A DNA stretch of 41,102 bases from an uncultured Mesorhizobium sp. (lineage in GTDB: Bacteria; Pseudomonadota; Alphaproteobacteria; Rhizobiales; Rhizobiaceae): the NCBI GenBank assembly GCA_937958475.1, contig CALFXR010000027.1, positions 1-41,102 on the forward strand. Reading direction: 5' to 3'. Under the pieces are notes generated by a model, which had not been told where the DNA came from, made no database searches, and saw only the letters and a list, made by a program, of their open reading frames with translations. The position numbers were made by a program, and so were the translations under genes. Every line of letters begins with the position of its first letter. Positions within the stretch are counted from its first letter, which is position 1. This document shows positions 9,212-17,678 of the stretch, in pieces.

Positions 9212-9336
9212 ACCCCTACCCCTCCCCACAAGGGGGAGGGGGACGAGGCTTTGGCTTTTGCCGTCGTTTCCGGTTTCCGGCGATAGGCGGAAAGCCGTGC
9301 GGAATTCCCCTCCCCCTTGTGGGGAGGGGTAGGGGT
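9212..9336. repeat. 30-bp perfect inverted repeat, likely bidirectional terminator/dispersed element
   Basis: The arms 9212-9241 and 9307-9336 are exact reverse complements over 30 bases, separated by 65 bases. Each arm is itself nearly palindromic around CCCCTCCCCACAAGGGGGAG, so each can fold alone. It lies between convergent genes (HAD and fadD), where a two-way terminator is expected. GC-rich repeats of this kind recur between genes in many Rhizobiales genomes, so it may be one copy of a dispersed family. The rest of the 358-base gap (to 9514) has no convincing gene. Confidence 0.75.
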
Positions 9337-9514
9337 CCTCCCAGGCGATTGCGCTGGAAGCCCCGTGGGAACGCTGTCGTCCCTCAGAAGTCGAAGCCGG
9401 TCTGCCCTGCCTGCTTCTCCTTCGGCGCCTTCTTGAAGGCGGTGGAGTCGACCACCGGCAGTCGCGGCACCTCGCGGAAGTTGAGGATGCCGTCGATGCC
9501 GGTATCGGCGCCCC

Positions 9515-11551
9515 TCAGCCCCTCAGCTCCCGCCGCAGGATCTTGCCGACGTTCGTCTTCGGCAGGTCGGCGCGGAACTCGATGTGCCGCGGCCGCTTGT
9601 AGCCGGTCAGGTTCTCCCGGCAGTACTCGTGCAATGCCGCCGCGGTCAGGTTCGGGTCCTTCTTGACGACGAACAGCTTCGGTACCTCGCCCGAATGCTC
9701 GTCCGGCACGCCGATCGCCGCCACCTCGAGCACGCCCGGATGCTGGGCGACCACTTCCTCGAGCTCGTTCGGATAGACGTTGAAGCCCGAGACCAGGATC
9801 ATGTCCTTCTTGCGGTCGACGATCTTGATGTAGCCGTTCGCGTCCATGAAGCCCATGTCGCCCGACTTGAAGAAGCCGTCCTCGGCCATCACCTTGGCCG
9901 TCTCGTCCGGGCGGTTCCAGTAGCCGGCCATCACCTGCGGCCCGCGGATGCAGATCTCGCCCACCTCGCCGATGGCCATGTCCTTGCCGTCCTCGTCGCG
10001 GATGGCGATTTCGGTCGACGGGATCGGCAGGCCGATCGTCCCGGAGAACTCGTCGGCGTCGAAGCGGTTCGCCGTCGCCACCGGCGAGGTCTCCGACAGG
10101 CCGTAGCCTTCGGAGACGACGCAACCCGTCATCTTCTTCCAGCGTTCGGCGACGGGGCGCTGCACCGCCATGCCGCCGCCGAAGGTGAGCAGCAGCGGCT
10201 TGAAGTCGATCTTGGCGAACTCGGCATTGTTGAGCAGCGCGTTGAACAGCGTGTTCAGGCCCGGGAAGATGTTGATCGGGTACTGCTGCAGCTCCTTGAC
10301 GAAGCCGGGGATGTCGCGCGGATTGGGGATCAGGATGTTCTGCGCGCCCTGCTGCATGCCCGTCAGCGCGTTCACCGTCAGCGCGTAGATGTGGTAGAGC
10401 GGCAGCGGGCAGACATAGACCAGGCGCTCGGGCCGCGGCTTCTTGATGAAGGCGCTCTCCACCCACAGCGCATTCTGCGCGACGTTGGCCAGGATGTTGC
10501 GGTGGAGCAGCGTCGCGCCCTTCGACACGCCGGTCGTTCCGCCGGTATACTGCAGGAAGGCGACGTCGTCGGCCGTCACCGGCACGGGCTTGAAGGTCCG
10601 GGCGCCGCCCTCCTTCATGACCGCGTTGAACGTCACGTGGTTCGGCAGCGACCAGGTCGGGACCATCTTCTTCACCCGGCGCACGACCAGGTTGACGATC
10701 GTGCCCTTCACGGTGCCGAGCATGTCGCCCATCGAGGCGACGATGATGTGCTTGACGTTGGTCTTCGCCACGCAGGCTTGCAGCGTCGCGGCGAAGTTCT
10801 CGAGGATGACGATCGCCTCGGCGCCGGAATCCTTCAACTGGTGCTCGAGTTCGCGCGGAGTGTAGAGCGGATTGACGTTGACCACCGTCAGCCCGGCCCG
10901 CAGCACGCCCATCATGGCGACCGGATACTGGAGCACGTTCGGCATCATGATCGCGACGCGGGCGCCCTTGGCCAGCCCCTTCGATTGCAGCCAGGCGCCG
11001 AAGGCCGACGACTGGCGCTCCATGTCGTTGTAGTCGAGCGACTTGCCCATGCAGGTGAAGGCCGGCCGCGAGGAGAACTTGCGGCACGCATTGACCAGCA
11101 GCTCGCCAATCGATTCCGCCGGCAGCGGGCCGATCTCCGGCGGCACGACGCTCGGATAGCTCTTCAGCCAGGGCTTCTCCGCGGGCTTCGCGGCGGTATT
11201 CGTCGTCATCGTCTCGGGCCTTTCCTCGGTCGCCGCCCGCTTTGCCGCGGGGGTCTTCTGTCTCGTTGTTCCTGCGGCCTTTGCCGGCGCGGCCTTGGAA
11301 GCGGCGGCCGCCTTGGCCGGCGTCGCGGAGCTTGCGGCCTTCGCCGGCGAAGGCTTCGACGATCTCGCCGTCCCTGTCGGCGCCGCCGCTTTCGCCGCGG
11401 GCGCTTTCGCCGCAGCCTTCGCGGACGGCGCCTTCGCGGCTGCCGTCGCGACCTTCGTCTTCGCCTTCGATGGCGGAAGCGGCGCCGGAGAGGCCGCGTC
11501 CTTGCCCTTCGCCGGCTTCGTCGCCTTGCTCTTCGCTGTCGTCTTCGCCAA
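9515..11551 (-). CDS. fadD: long-chain fatty acid-CoA ligase with Ala/Lys/Pro-rich N-terminal extension
   Basis: 678 residues. From about 115 onward it closely follows E. coli FadD: VNVNPLYTPRELEHQL, the AMP-binding loop LQYTGGTTGVSKGA near 335, LPLYHIYALT, DRKKDMILVSGFNVYPNELE near 590 and the C-terminal catalytic lysine in SNVGK-like TNVGKILRREL. It activates fatty acids to acyl-CoA at the membrane for beta-oxidation. The first 114 residues are an unusual Ala/Lys/Pro/Thr tract like a histone H1 tail. The TTG start at 11551 has GGGAGG about 5 bases upstream, whereas the internal ATG at 11209 (MTTNTAAKPAEK) has only a poorly spaced AGGAAAGG, so the extension is probably translated. Confidence 0.93.
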   Translation of the reverse strand: MAKTTAKSKATKPAKGKDAASPAPLPPSKAKTKVATAAAKAPSAKAAAKAPAAKAAAPTGTARSSKPSPAKAASSATPAKAAAASKAAPAKAAGTTRQKTPAAKRAATEERPETMTTNTAAKPAEKPWLKSYPSVVPPEIGPLPAESIGELLVNACRKFSSRPAFTCMGKSLDYNDMERQSSAFGAWLQSKGLAKGARVAIMMPNVLQYPVAMMGVLRAGLTVVNVNPLYTPRELEHQLKDSGAEAIVILENFAATLQACVAKTNVKHIIVASMGDMLGTVKGTIVNLVVRRVKKMVPTWSLPNHVTFNAVMKEGGARTFKPVPVTADDVAFLQYTGGTTGVSKGATLLHRNILANVAQNALWVESAFIKKPRPERLVYVCPLPLYHIYALTVNALTGMQQGAQNILIPNPRDIPGFVKELQQYPINIFPGLNTLFNALLNNAEFAKIDFKPLLLTFGGGMAVQRPVAERWKKMTGCVVSEGYGLSETSPVATANRFDADEFSGTIGLPIPSTEIAIRDEDGKDMAIGEVGEICIRGPQVMAGYWNRPDETAKVMAEDGFFKSGDMGFMDANGYIKIVDRKKDMILVSGFNVYPNELEEVVAQHPGVLEVAAIGVPDEHSGEVPKLFVVKKDPNLTAAALHEYCRENLTGYKRPRHIEFRADLPKTNVGKILRRELRG

Positions 11552-11687
11552 GCCTGCCTCCCGGTTCGAAAGCGGCCGTTTCCCCTCCCGGCCGTCGCGT
11601 TCCGGTTCTCTGCCGGATCCGCGCGCGTGTCGTGTCGCCCTATCTATGGCGACTGCCGCGGGGAAGGCAAGGCGTCTGCGCCGACGG

Positions 11688-12230
11688 CTACTGTCCGAAG
11701 CCGGCGTGGCCGCCGAGGAACGCCTTCTCTTCCTCGGTGCTCTCCCGTCCCAGCGCGTGGTTGCGGTGCGGGAACCGGCCGAAGCGGGCGATGATGTCGC
11801 GATGCTCGACGGCGTATTTCTCCCCGTCCGTGCCGGCGAACAGCGCCACGCAGCGTTCCTGGTCGGCGATGTTCTCGGAATGCATGAACGGCATGTGCAG
11901 GAAGCTGCGCCGGTTCTCCGCCACGGCGGTGTCGAAACCCGCGGCGAGCGCGTTGCGGGCGAGGGCCAGGGCGAGCGGGTCCGTGGCGAAGGCGTCGGCC
12001 GTGCCCCGGAACATGTTGCGAGGGAACTGGTCGAACAGGATCACCGCCGCCAGCGCGTCGTCGGGCTCGAGAAGCGCGCTCGCCGGGACGCGCTCGCGCC
12101 AGGCCTCCCACGTCGGCCGGAAGCGGCGCCTGATCGTCTCGTCGGCGGCATCGTTGCGTGTGAACCAGTCCTCGAAGCTCAGTTCCCCGAACCAGTAGGC
12201 CAGTATTCCTTCGCTTTCGCCTTCTTTCAT
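11688..12230 (-). CDS. DUF924 family protein
   Basis: 180 residues from ATG at 12230 (MKEGESEGIL); an in-frame ATG at 12242 would add four residues and neither start has a strong ribosome binding site. It shows the DUF924 pattern: ILAYWFGELSFEDWF near the start, then ILFDQFPRNMFRGTADAFATDPLALALA, FLHMPFMHSENIADQERCVALF and RFGRFPHRNHALGRESTEEE. The family is widespread in proteobacteria, all-helical and of unknown function. The gene is divergent from dppA, with 188 bases between the starts. Confidence 0.88.
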   Translation of the reverse strand: MKEGESEGILAYWFGELSFEDWFTRNDAADETIRRRFRPTWEAWRERVPASALLEPDDALAAVILFDQFPRNMFRGTADAFATDPLALALARNALAAGFDTAVAENRRSFLHMPFMHSENIADQERCVALFAGTDGEKYAVEHRDIIARFGRFPHRNHALGRESTEEEKAFLGGHAGFGQ

Positions 12231-12418
12231 TGCACGCCCCATCGGTTGCGATCCGGATCGTCGCCGCGCATCGCCGCGAAAGCAACCACTTTCGCAATCG
12301 TTTACATGACTGCCGGAAGGGAAGGGCCCGGGGAGTTCCAAAGTCGTATGAACTTTGCTTATATGGCCGCTTGCCGGGCCTGTTGGAGGGGCCCGGAACA
12401 ACAAACGGGAGTGCAAAA

Positions 12419-14014
12419 ATGCTGAAGAAACTGGCCTTTGCGGCCACCCTGTTGGCCGCGACCGCCCTGAGCGGCGTGGCGAGCGCGAAGACGCTCGTCT
12501 ACTGCTCGGAAGGTTCGCCCGAAGGTTTCGACCCGGCGCTCTACACGGCCGGCACCACGTTCGATGCCTCCTCGCGCCCGGTCTACAACCGCCTGCTCGA
12601 GTTCGAACCCGGCACCACCAATCCCGTCCCGGCCCTCGCCGAGAGCTATGAGGTCTCCGACGACGGCCTGCAGTACACCTTCAAGCTGCGCCCGGGCGTC
12701 AAGTTCCAGACCACCGAGTTCTTCACCCCCACGCGCGATCTCAATGCCGACGACGTGCTCTTTTCCTTCGAGCGCCAGCTCAAGGCCGACCACCCCTGGC
12801 ACCAGTACGTCGCCGGCGCGGCGTGGGAATACTTCAACGGCATGGGCTTCCCCGACCTGATCGCCTCGATCGAGAAGGTCGACGACATGACGGTGAAGTT
12901 CACGCTGAAGCAGAAGGAAGCCCCCTTCATCGCCAACCTCGGCATGGACTTCGCGTCGATCATGTCGAAGGAGTACGCCGACAAGCTCGAGGCCGACGGC
13001 AAGAAGGAGCAGCTGAACCAGATGCCGGTCGGCACCGGTCCGTTCGCCTTCGTCGCCTACCAGCAGGACGCCGTGATCCGCTACAAGGCCAATGCCGACT
13101 ACTGGGGCGGCAAGGAGAAGATCGACGACCTCGTCTTCGCCATCACGACCGATGCGGCCGTCCGCCTGCAGAAGCTGAAGGCCGGCGAATGCCACGTCTT
13201 CCCGTATCCGAACGCGGCCGACGTCGATGCGATCAAGGCCGACTCGAACCTCCAGGTGATGGAGCAGGAAGGCCTCAACATCGCCTACCTCGCCTTCAAC
13301 ACCAAGCAGGCGCCCTTCGACCGCACCGACGTGCGCAAGGCGCTCGCCCAGGCGGTCAACAAGCAGGCCATCGTCGACGCGGTGTTCCAGGGTCTCGCCA
13401 CCCCGGCGACCAACCCGATCCCGCCGACCATGTGGTCCTACAACAAGGCCGTCGAGGACGATAAGTACGATCCGGCCGCTGCCAAGGCCGCGCTCGAGGC
13501 GGCCGGCGTCAAGGACCTGTCGATGAAGATCTGGGCGATGCCGGTGGCGCGTCCCTACATGCTCAACGCGCGCCGCGCCGCCGAGCTGATCCAGTCCGAC
13601 TTCGCCGCGGTCGGCGTCACGGTCGAGATCGTGTCCTACGAGTGGGCCGAGTACCTGAAGCTGTCGAAGGCCGAGGACCGTGACGGTGCCGTCATGCTCG
13701 GCTGGACCGGCGACAACGGCGATCCGGACAACTTCCTGCACACCCTGCTCGGCTGCGCCGCCGTCGGCGGCAACAACCGCGCCCAGTGGTGCAACGAGGA
13801 GTTCGACAAGATCGTCAACGCCGCCAAGGTCACCGTCGACCAGGGCGAGCGCACCAAGCTCTACGAAGAGGCGCAGGTCGTCTTCAAGCGCGAGGCGCCG
13901 TGGATCACGCTCGACCACAGCCTCGTCGTCATGCCGATGTCGGCCAAGGTTTCGGGCTACGTCATGAGCCCGCTCGGCCATCATTCGTTCAGCGGCGTCG
14001 ACATCGCCGAGTAA
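12419..14014 (+). CDS. dppA: dipeptide ABC transporter periplasmic binding protein
   Basis: 531 residues. The signal peptide MLKKLAFAATLLAATALSGVASA is cleaved after Ala23, and the mature protein begins KTLVYCSEGSPEGFDPALYT, nearly identical to mature E. coli DppA. Other DppA-like stretches are NADDVLFSFERQL, MDFASIMSKEYADKLEADG, IPPTMWSYN, WAMPVARPYMLNARRAAELIQ and MGWTGDNGDPDNFLHTLLGCAA. It binds dipeptides (and, in several bacteria, 5-aminolevulinate or heme) for the DppBCDF importer. The ATG has GGGAG about 7 bases upstream. A strong hairpin follows the stop, consistent with more binding protein than permease being made. Confidence 0.95.
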   Translation: MLKKLAFAATLLAATALSGVASAKTLVYCSEGSPEGFDPALYTAGTTFDASSRPVYNRLLEFEPGTTNPVPALAESYEVSDDGLQYTFKLRPGVKFQTTEFFTPTRDLNADDVLFSFERQLKADHPWHQYVAGAAWEYFNGMGFPDLIASIEKVDDMTVKFTLKQKEAPFIANLGMDFASIMSKEYADKLEADGKKEQLNQMPVGTGPFAFVAYQQDAVIRYKANADYWGGKEKIDDLVFAITTDAAVRLQKLKAGECHVFPYPNAADVDAIKADSNLQVMEQEGLNIAYLAFNTKQAPFDRTDVRKALAQAVNKQAIVDAVFQGLATPATNPIPPTMWSYNKAVEDDKYDPAAAKAALEAAGVKDLSMKIWAMPVARPYMLNARRAAELIQSDFAAVGVTVEIVSYEWAEYLKLSKAEDRDGAVMLGWTGDNGDPDNFLHTLLGCAAVGGNNRAQWCNEEFDKIVNAAKVTVDQGERTKLYEEAQVVFKREAPWITLDHSLVVMPMSAKVSGYVMSPLGHHSFSGVDIAE

Positions 14015-14035
14015 CGGGCGCCGACCATCTGCGAA

Positions 14036-14064
14036 GGGGGGCGCCCGCCGGCCGGGCGCCCCCC
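14036..14064 (+). terminator. intra-operon stem-loop after dppA
   Basis: GGGGGGCGCCC at 14036-14046 pairs perfectly with GGGCGCCCCCC at 14054-14064 around a 7-base loop. No T-run follows, so it is more likely a 3'-end stabiliser or partial attenuator between dppA and dppB than a full terminator. Confidence 0.7.
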
Positions 14065-14106
14065 GTTGCATATCGCGGCTACGGATCTCCGGTCGAAAGG
14101 CTCGAC

Positions 14107-15111
14107 ATGCTCCGCTTTCTCCTGGGACGGCTCGCCGTCCTGATCCCGACCTTCATCGGGGTTTCGATCATCGCCTTCTCCTTCATCCGCCTTCTTCCCG
14201 GCGACCCCGTCATGCTGATGTCCGGCGAGCGGGTCATGTCGGAGGAGCGCTACCAGCAGATCTCCCACGAACTCGGCTACGACCGCCCGATCGTCGTCCA
14301 GTACCTCGACTATCTCTGGGGCGTGGTGCGCGGTGACTTCGGCACCTCGGTGGTGACCAAGCAGCCGATCCTCGACCAGTTCTTCACCCTGTTCCCGGCG
14401 ACGCTCGAACTGTCGCTCTGCGCCATCGTCTTCGCCGTGGTCCTCGGCATCCCCGCGGGCATCTTCGCCGCGATCAAGCGCGGCTCCTTCTTCGACCAGA
14501 CGATCATGGGCACGGCGCTGATCGGCTACTCGATGCCGATTTTTTGGTGGGGCCTGCTCCTGATCATCCTCTTCTCCGGCATTCTGCAATGGACGCCCGT
14601 GTCCGGCCGCATCTCGCTGATGTTCTTCTTCCCGCCGGTGACCGGCCTGATGCTCGTCGACTCGCTGCTTTCGGGGCAGGCGGGAGCCTTCAGGTCGGCC
14701 GCCAGCCACCTGGTCCTGCCGACGATCGTGCTCGGCACCATCCCGCTCGCGGTGATCGCCCGCCAGACCCGCTCGGCCATGCTCGAAGTGCTCGGCGAGG
14801 ACTATGTGCGCACTGCGCGTGCCAAGGGCCTGTCGCCGTTCCGCGTCATCGGCGTGCACGCCCTGCGCAACGCCATGATCCCGGTCATCACCACGATCGG
14901 CCTACAGGTCGGCGTCCTCATGGCCGGCGCCATCCTCACCGAGACGATCTTCTCCTGGCCGGGCATCGGCAAGTGGATGGTCGATTCGGTGTTCCGCCGC
15001 GACTATCCCGTCATCCAGGGAGGTCTGTTGATCATCGCCGGCATCATCATGCTGGTGAACCTCGCCGTCGACCTGCTCTACGGCCTCATCAACCCGCGCA
15101 TCCGGCACTGA
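14107..15111 (+). CDS. dppB: dipeptide ABC transporter permease
   Basis: 334 residues from ATG at 14107, with AAGG about 7 bases upstream. It opens MLRFLLGRLAVLIPTFIGVSIIAFSFIRLLPGDPVM, the typical DppB first membrane helix and GDP motif, and has about six membrane segments. The EAA coupling loop reads LGEDYVRTARAKGLSPFRVIGVHALRNA, and it ends ETIFSWPGIGKWMVDSVFRRDYPVIQGG, as in E. coli DppB. It forms the inner-membrane channel with DppC. It follows dppA after 92 bases holding a hairpin. Confidence 0.95.
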   Translation: MLRFLLGRLAVLIPTFIGVSIIAFSFIRLLPGDPVMLMSGERVMSEERYQQISHELGYDRPIVVQYLDYLWGVVRGDFGTSVVTKQPILDQFFTLFPATLELSLCAIVFAVVLGIPAGIFAAIKRGSFFDQTIMGTALIGYSMPIFWWGLLLIILFSGILQWTPVSGRISLMFFFPPVTGLMLVDSLLSGQAGAFRSAASHLVLPTIVLGTIPLAVIARQTRSAMLEVLGEDYVRTARAKGLSPFRVIGVHALRNAMIPVITTIGLQVGVLMAGAILTETIFSWPGIGKWMVDSVFRRDYPVIQGGLLIIAGIIMLVNLAVDLLYGLINPRIRH

Positions 15112-15121
15112 GGAGACGATC

Positions 15122-16030
15122 TTGGCAGACACTTCCGCCGTCGAAGCTCCGACCCAGGATCCCTCGAGCGCCCGCCGCTTCGCCGAGTTCTGGTATTATT
15201 TCTCCGAGAACCGCGGCGCCGTCATCGGCCTCGTCGTCTTCGCCATCCTCGTCGTCGTCGCGGGGCTGGCGCCGCTGATCGCGCCGCATGCGCCCAATGC
15301 GCAGTACCGCGACGCCGTGCTCGTCCCGCCGTTCTGGGAGGAGGGCGGCCGCGCCGCCTACCTTCTCGGCACCGACGCTGTCGGCCGCGACATCCTCACC
15401 CGCCTGCTCTACGGCGCGCGCTTCTCGCTGTTCATCGGCGTCATCGTCACCACGCTGGCGCTGGTCGGCGGCATCGTCGTCGGCGTGGTCGCCGGCTTCT
15501 ACCGCGGCTGGGTCGACACGGTGATCATGCGCGTCATGGACATCATCCTCGCCTTCCCGTCGCTGCTGCTCGCGCTGGTGCTGGTCGCCGTCCTCGGCCC
15601 CGGCCTGATGAACGCCATGATCGCCATCGCGCTGGTCCTGCAGCCGCATTTCGTGCGGCTCACCCGCGCCGCGGTGATGGCCGAGAAGGGCCGCGAATAC
15701 GTCACCGCCGCGCAGGTCGCCGGCGCGTCGTCGCTCCGCCTGATGTTCCGCACGATCCTGCCCAACTGCCTGGCGCCGCTGATCGTGCAGGCGACGCTGT
15801 CCTTCTCCAACGCCATCCTCGACGCCGCCGCGCTCGGCTTCCTCGGCATGGGAGCGCAGCCGCCGACGCCGGAATGGGGCACGATGCTGGCCGAGGCGCG
15901 CGAGTTCATCCTGCGCGCCTGGTGGGTCGTCACCTTCCCCGGGCTCGCCATCCTGATCACCGTGCTCTCCATCAACCTGATGGGCGACGGCCTGCGCGAC
16001 GCGCTCGACCCGAAGCTGAAGAGGAGCTGA
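15122..16030 (+). CDS. dppC: dipeptide ABC transporter permease
   Basis: 302 residues from a TTG at 15122 with AGGAGA about 5-6 bases upstream, 10 bases after dppB. Family features are an N-terminal helix near 33-55, LLGTDAVGRDILTRLLYGARFSL (the DppC/OppC GTDxxGRD motif), AEKGREYVTAAQVAGASSLRLMFRTILPN as the EAA loop, and LGFLGMGAQPPTPEWGTMLAEAREF. It pairs with DppB. Its stop overlaps the start of the next gene by one base (TGATG). Confidence 0.95.
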   Translation: MADTSAVEAPTQDPSSARRFAEFWYYFSENRGAVIGLVVFAILVVVAGLAPLIAPHAPNAQYRDAVLVPPFWEEGGRAAYLLGTDAVGRDILTRLLYGARFSLFIGVIVTTLALVGGIVVGVVAGFYRGWVDTVIMRVMDIILAFPSLLLALVLVAVLGPGLMNAMIAIALVLQPHFVRLTRAAVMAEKGREYVTAAQVAGASSLRLMFRTILPNCLAPLIVQATLSFSNAILDAAALGFLGMGAQPPTPEWGTMLAEAREFILRAWWVVTFPGLAILITVLSINLMGDGLRDALDPKLKRS

Positions 16031-16716
16031 TGGGGGGCGTCGTGCTCACGGACGGCACCGCCACCGTCACGGTGGCCTTCGTCGGCGCGGTCGTCGCCGC
16101 GCTGAGCTGGCTCGGCAAGTCGGCTATTTCCGCCGTCGTCTGGTATCACGGGCGGCGGACGCGCGAGATGGAAATGATCGTGGCGCTGGTCGCAGAGATC
16201 GAGACGGCGGTCGGCTCGCTCGAAATCTACGCCGCCAGGAAAACGGCCGACGACATCAATGCCGAGATTGTGGCACGGCCGGACTACAGGATCTTCATCC
16301 CGCTGGACCGGGAGTATTTCATCTTCGACCGCGTCAAGGCCGATATCACGCTTCTGCCGGAACGGACCATTCTGGAGGTCGTGCGGTTCTACGACGGGAT
16401 CGGCGCGTTCGACACGCTCGTGGCGTCGTTTCAGGAGCCTCGGTTCGAGAGCTTCCCGGCGGATCGGCGGATGGCTTATGTTGGATACATGGTCGACGCG
16501 GCCGCCGCGATCGTGGCTGACGGCCGCAAGGCGAACGGCGTCCTTGGCGCAGAGCTCGAACGCGTGCGCGACCGCCGTCGGCTTGCCGGCATTGCCCTCA
16601 TTGTCCTGCTGCTGATTGCATTGTCGGGAATCGTCGCGGCGGTATGGGCCGCGACGTCGATCTTCGGCGCCTTGATGGGAGCCGGCTTGCCTAGCGTGGA
16701 AGGACCGGGGGGATGA
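16030..16716 (+). CDS. two-helix membrane protein of unknown function inside the dpp operon
   Basis: 228 residues from the ATG at 16030, which shares a base with the dppC stop. There is one membrane segment at about 12-38 and a second at about 188-215, with a roughly 150-residue soluble domain between them (AEIETAVGSLEIYAARK, YFIFDRVKADITLLPERTILEVVRFYDGIGAFDTL, RVRDRRRLAG). I do not recognise the family. DppC is normally followed directly by DppD, so this gene is an extra member of the operon. Its wobble positions are less uniformly G/C than those of its neighbours, hinting at acquisition. The tight overlap suggests it is co-translated; a role in transport is not shown. Confidence 0.7.
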   Translation: MGGVVLTDGTATVTVAFVGAVVAALSWLGKSAISAVVWYHGRRTREMEMIVALVAEIETAVGSLEIYAARKTADDINAEIVARPDYRIFIPLDREYFIFDRVKADITLLPERTILEVVRFYDGIGAFDTLVASFQEPRFESFPADRRMAYVGYMVDAAAAIVADGRKANGVLGAELERVRDRRRLAGIALIVLLLIALSGIVAAVWAATSIFGALMGAGLPSVEGPGG

Positions 16717-16823
16717 TGGGTCGGCACATGGCTCGCCTCGCTTCAAACCTGACGGGTTCTATATAGCAATGTCCATACGTCTGTTCAATGAATGCCCGGT
16801 ACGGCGATAGAGGCGAACGCAAA

Positions 16824-17678
16824 ATGCCCCTTCTTGAAATCGAGAACCTCGTCGTCGAGTTCGACACGGCATCGGGCCCGTTCCGCGCCGTCGACGGCGT
16901 GTCGCTGTCGGTCAGCGCCCGCGAGGTGCTGGCCATCGTCGGCGAGTCGGGATCCGGCAAGTCGGTGTCGATGCTGGCGGTGATGGGCCTGCTGCCGTGG
17001 ACGGCGAAGGTGACCGCCGACAAGCTCGCTTTCGACGGCCGCGACCTGCTCTCGCTCGACGTCGCCGAGCGCCGGCGCATCGTCGGCAAGGACATGGCGA
17101 TGATCTTCCAGGAGCCGATGGCGAGCCTGAACCCGTGCTTCACCGTCGGCTTCCAGATCGAGGAGGTGCTGCGCGTCCACATGAAGATGGACCGCGCCAG
17201 GCGCCGCGCCCGCGCCATCGAGCTGATGACCGCCGTCGGCATAGCCGACCCCGCCGAACGGCTCGGCTCCTATCCGCACCAGATGTCGGGCGGCCAGTGC
17301 CAGCGCGTCATGATCGCCATCGCGATCGCCTGCAATCCGAAGCTGCTCATCGCCGACGAGCCGACCACGGCGCTCGACGTCACCATCCAGAAGCAGATCC
17401 TCGACCTGCTGATGCGGCTCCAGGCCGAGCACGGCATGGGCCTGATCATGATCACCCACAACATGGGCGTCGTCGCCGAGACCGCCGACCGAGTCGTCGT
17501 CCAGTACAAGGGGCGCAAGATGGAGGAGGCCGACGTGCTGTCGCTGTTCGAAGCGCCGAAGAGTTCCTATACGCGCGCGCTGCTGTCGGCGCTGCCCGAC
17601 AACGCCACCGGCGACCGCCTGCCGACGATCGCCGACTATTTCGACGACGAAGCCCGCATCGCGGAGGCTGCACGATGA
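16824..17678 (+). CDS. dppD: dipeptide ABC transporter ATP-binding protein
   Basis: 284 residues from ATG at 16824 (MPLLEIENLVVEF), preceded by AGAGGCG; an in-frame ATG at 16788 is possible but lacks a site. It carries Walker A GESGSGKS, the Q-loop in IFQEPMASLNPCF, the signature MSGGQCQRV, Walker B LLIADEPTTALD and the switch His in MITHN. The C-terminal oligopeptide-type tail (SSYTRALLSALP) is short, which explains the length below the usual 320 or so. It hydrolyses ATP to drive import together with DppF. A 107-base gap after the extra membrane gene may hold a secondary promoter. Confidence 0.93.
   Translation: MPLLEIENLVVEFDTASGPFRAVDGVSLSVSAREVLAIVGESGSGKSVSMLAVMGLLPWTAKVTADKLAFDGRDLLSLDVAERRRIVGKDMAMIFQEPMASLNPCFTVGFQIEEVLRVHMKMDRARRRARAIELMTAVGIADPAERLGSYPHQMSGGQCQRVMIAIAIACNPKLLIADEPTTALDVTIQKQILDLLMRLQAEHGMGLIMITHNMGVVAETADRVVVQYKGRKMEEADVLSLFEAPKSSYTRALLSALPDNATGDRLPTIADYFDDEARIAEAAR

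Noticed and set aside
9384..9514. Short minus-strand frame after fadD reading DGILNFREVPRLPVVDSTAF onward
   Set aside because: It looks more protein-like than most shadows, but has no standard start with a ribosome binding site and fadD already ends in its normal RRELRG. Kept only as a note; it could be a tiny gene or an old frameshifted tail.
9584..11794. 736-codon plus-strand frame across fadD
   Set aside because: Mirror of the fadD reading frame; no recognisable domain and Arg/Leu/His-biased content.
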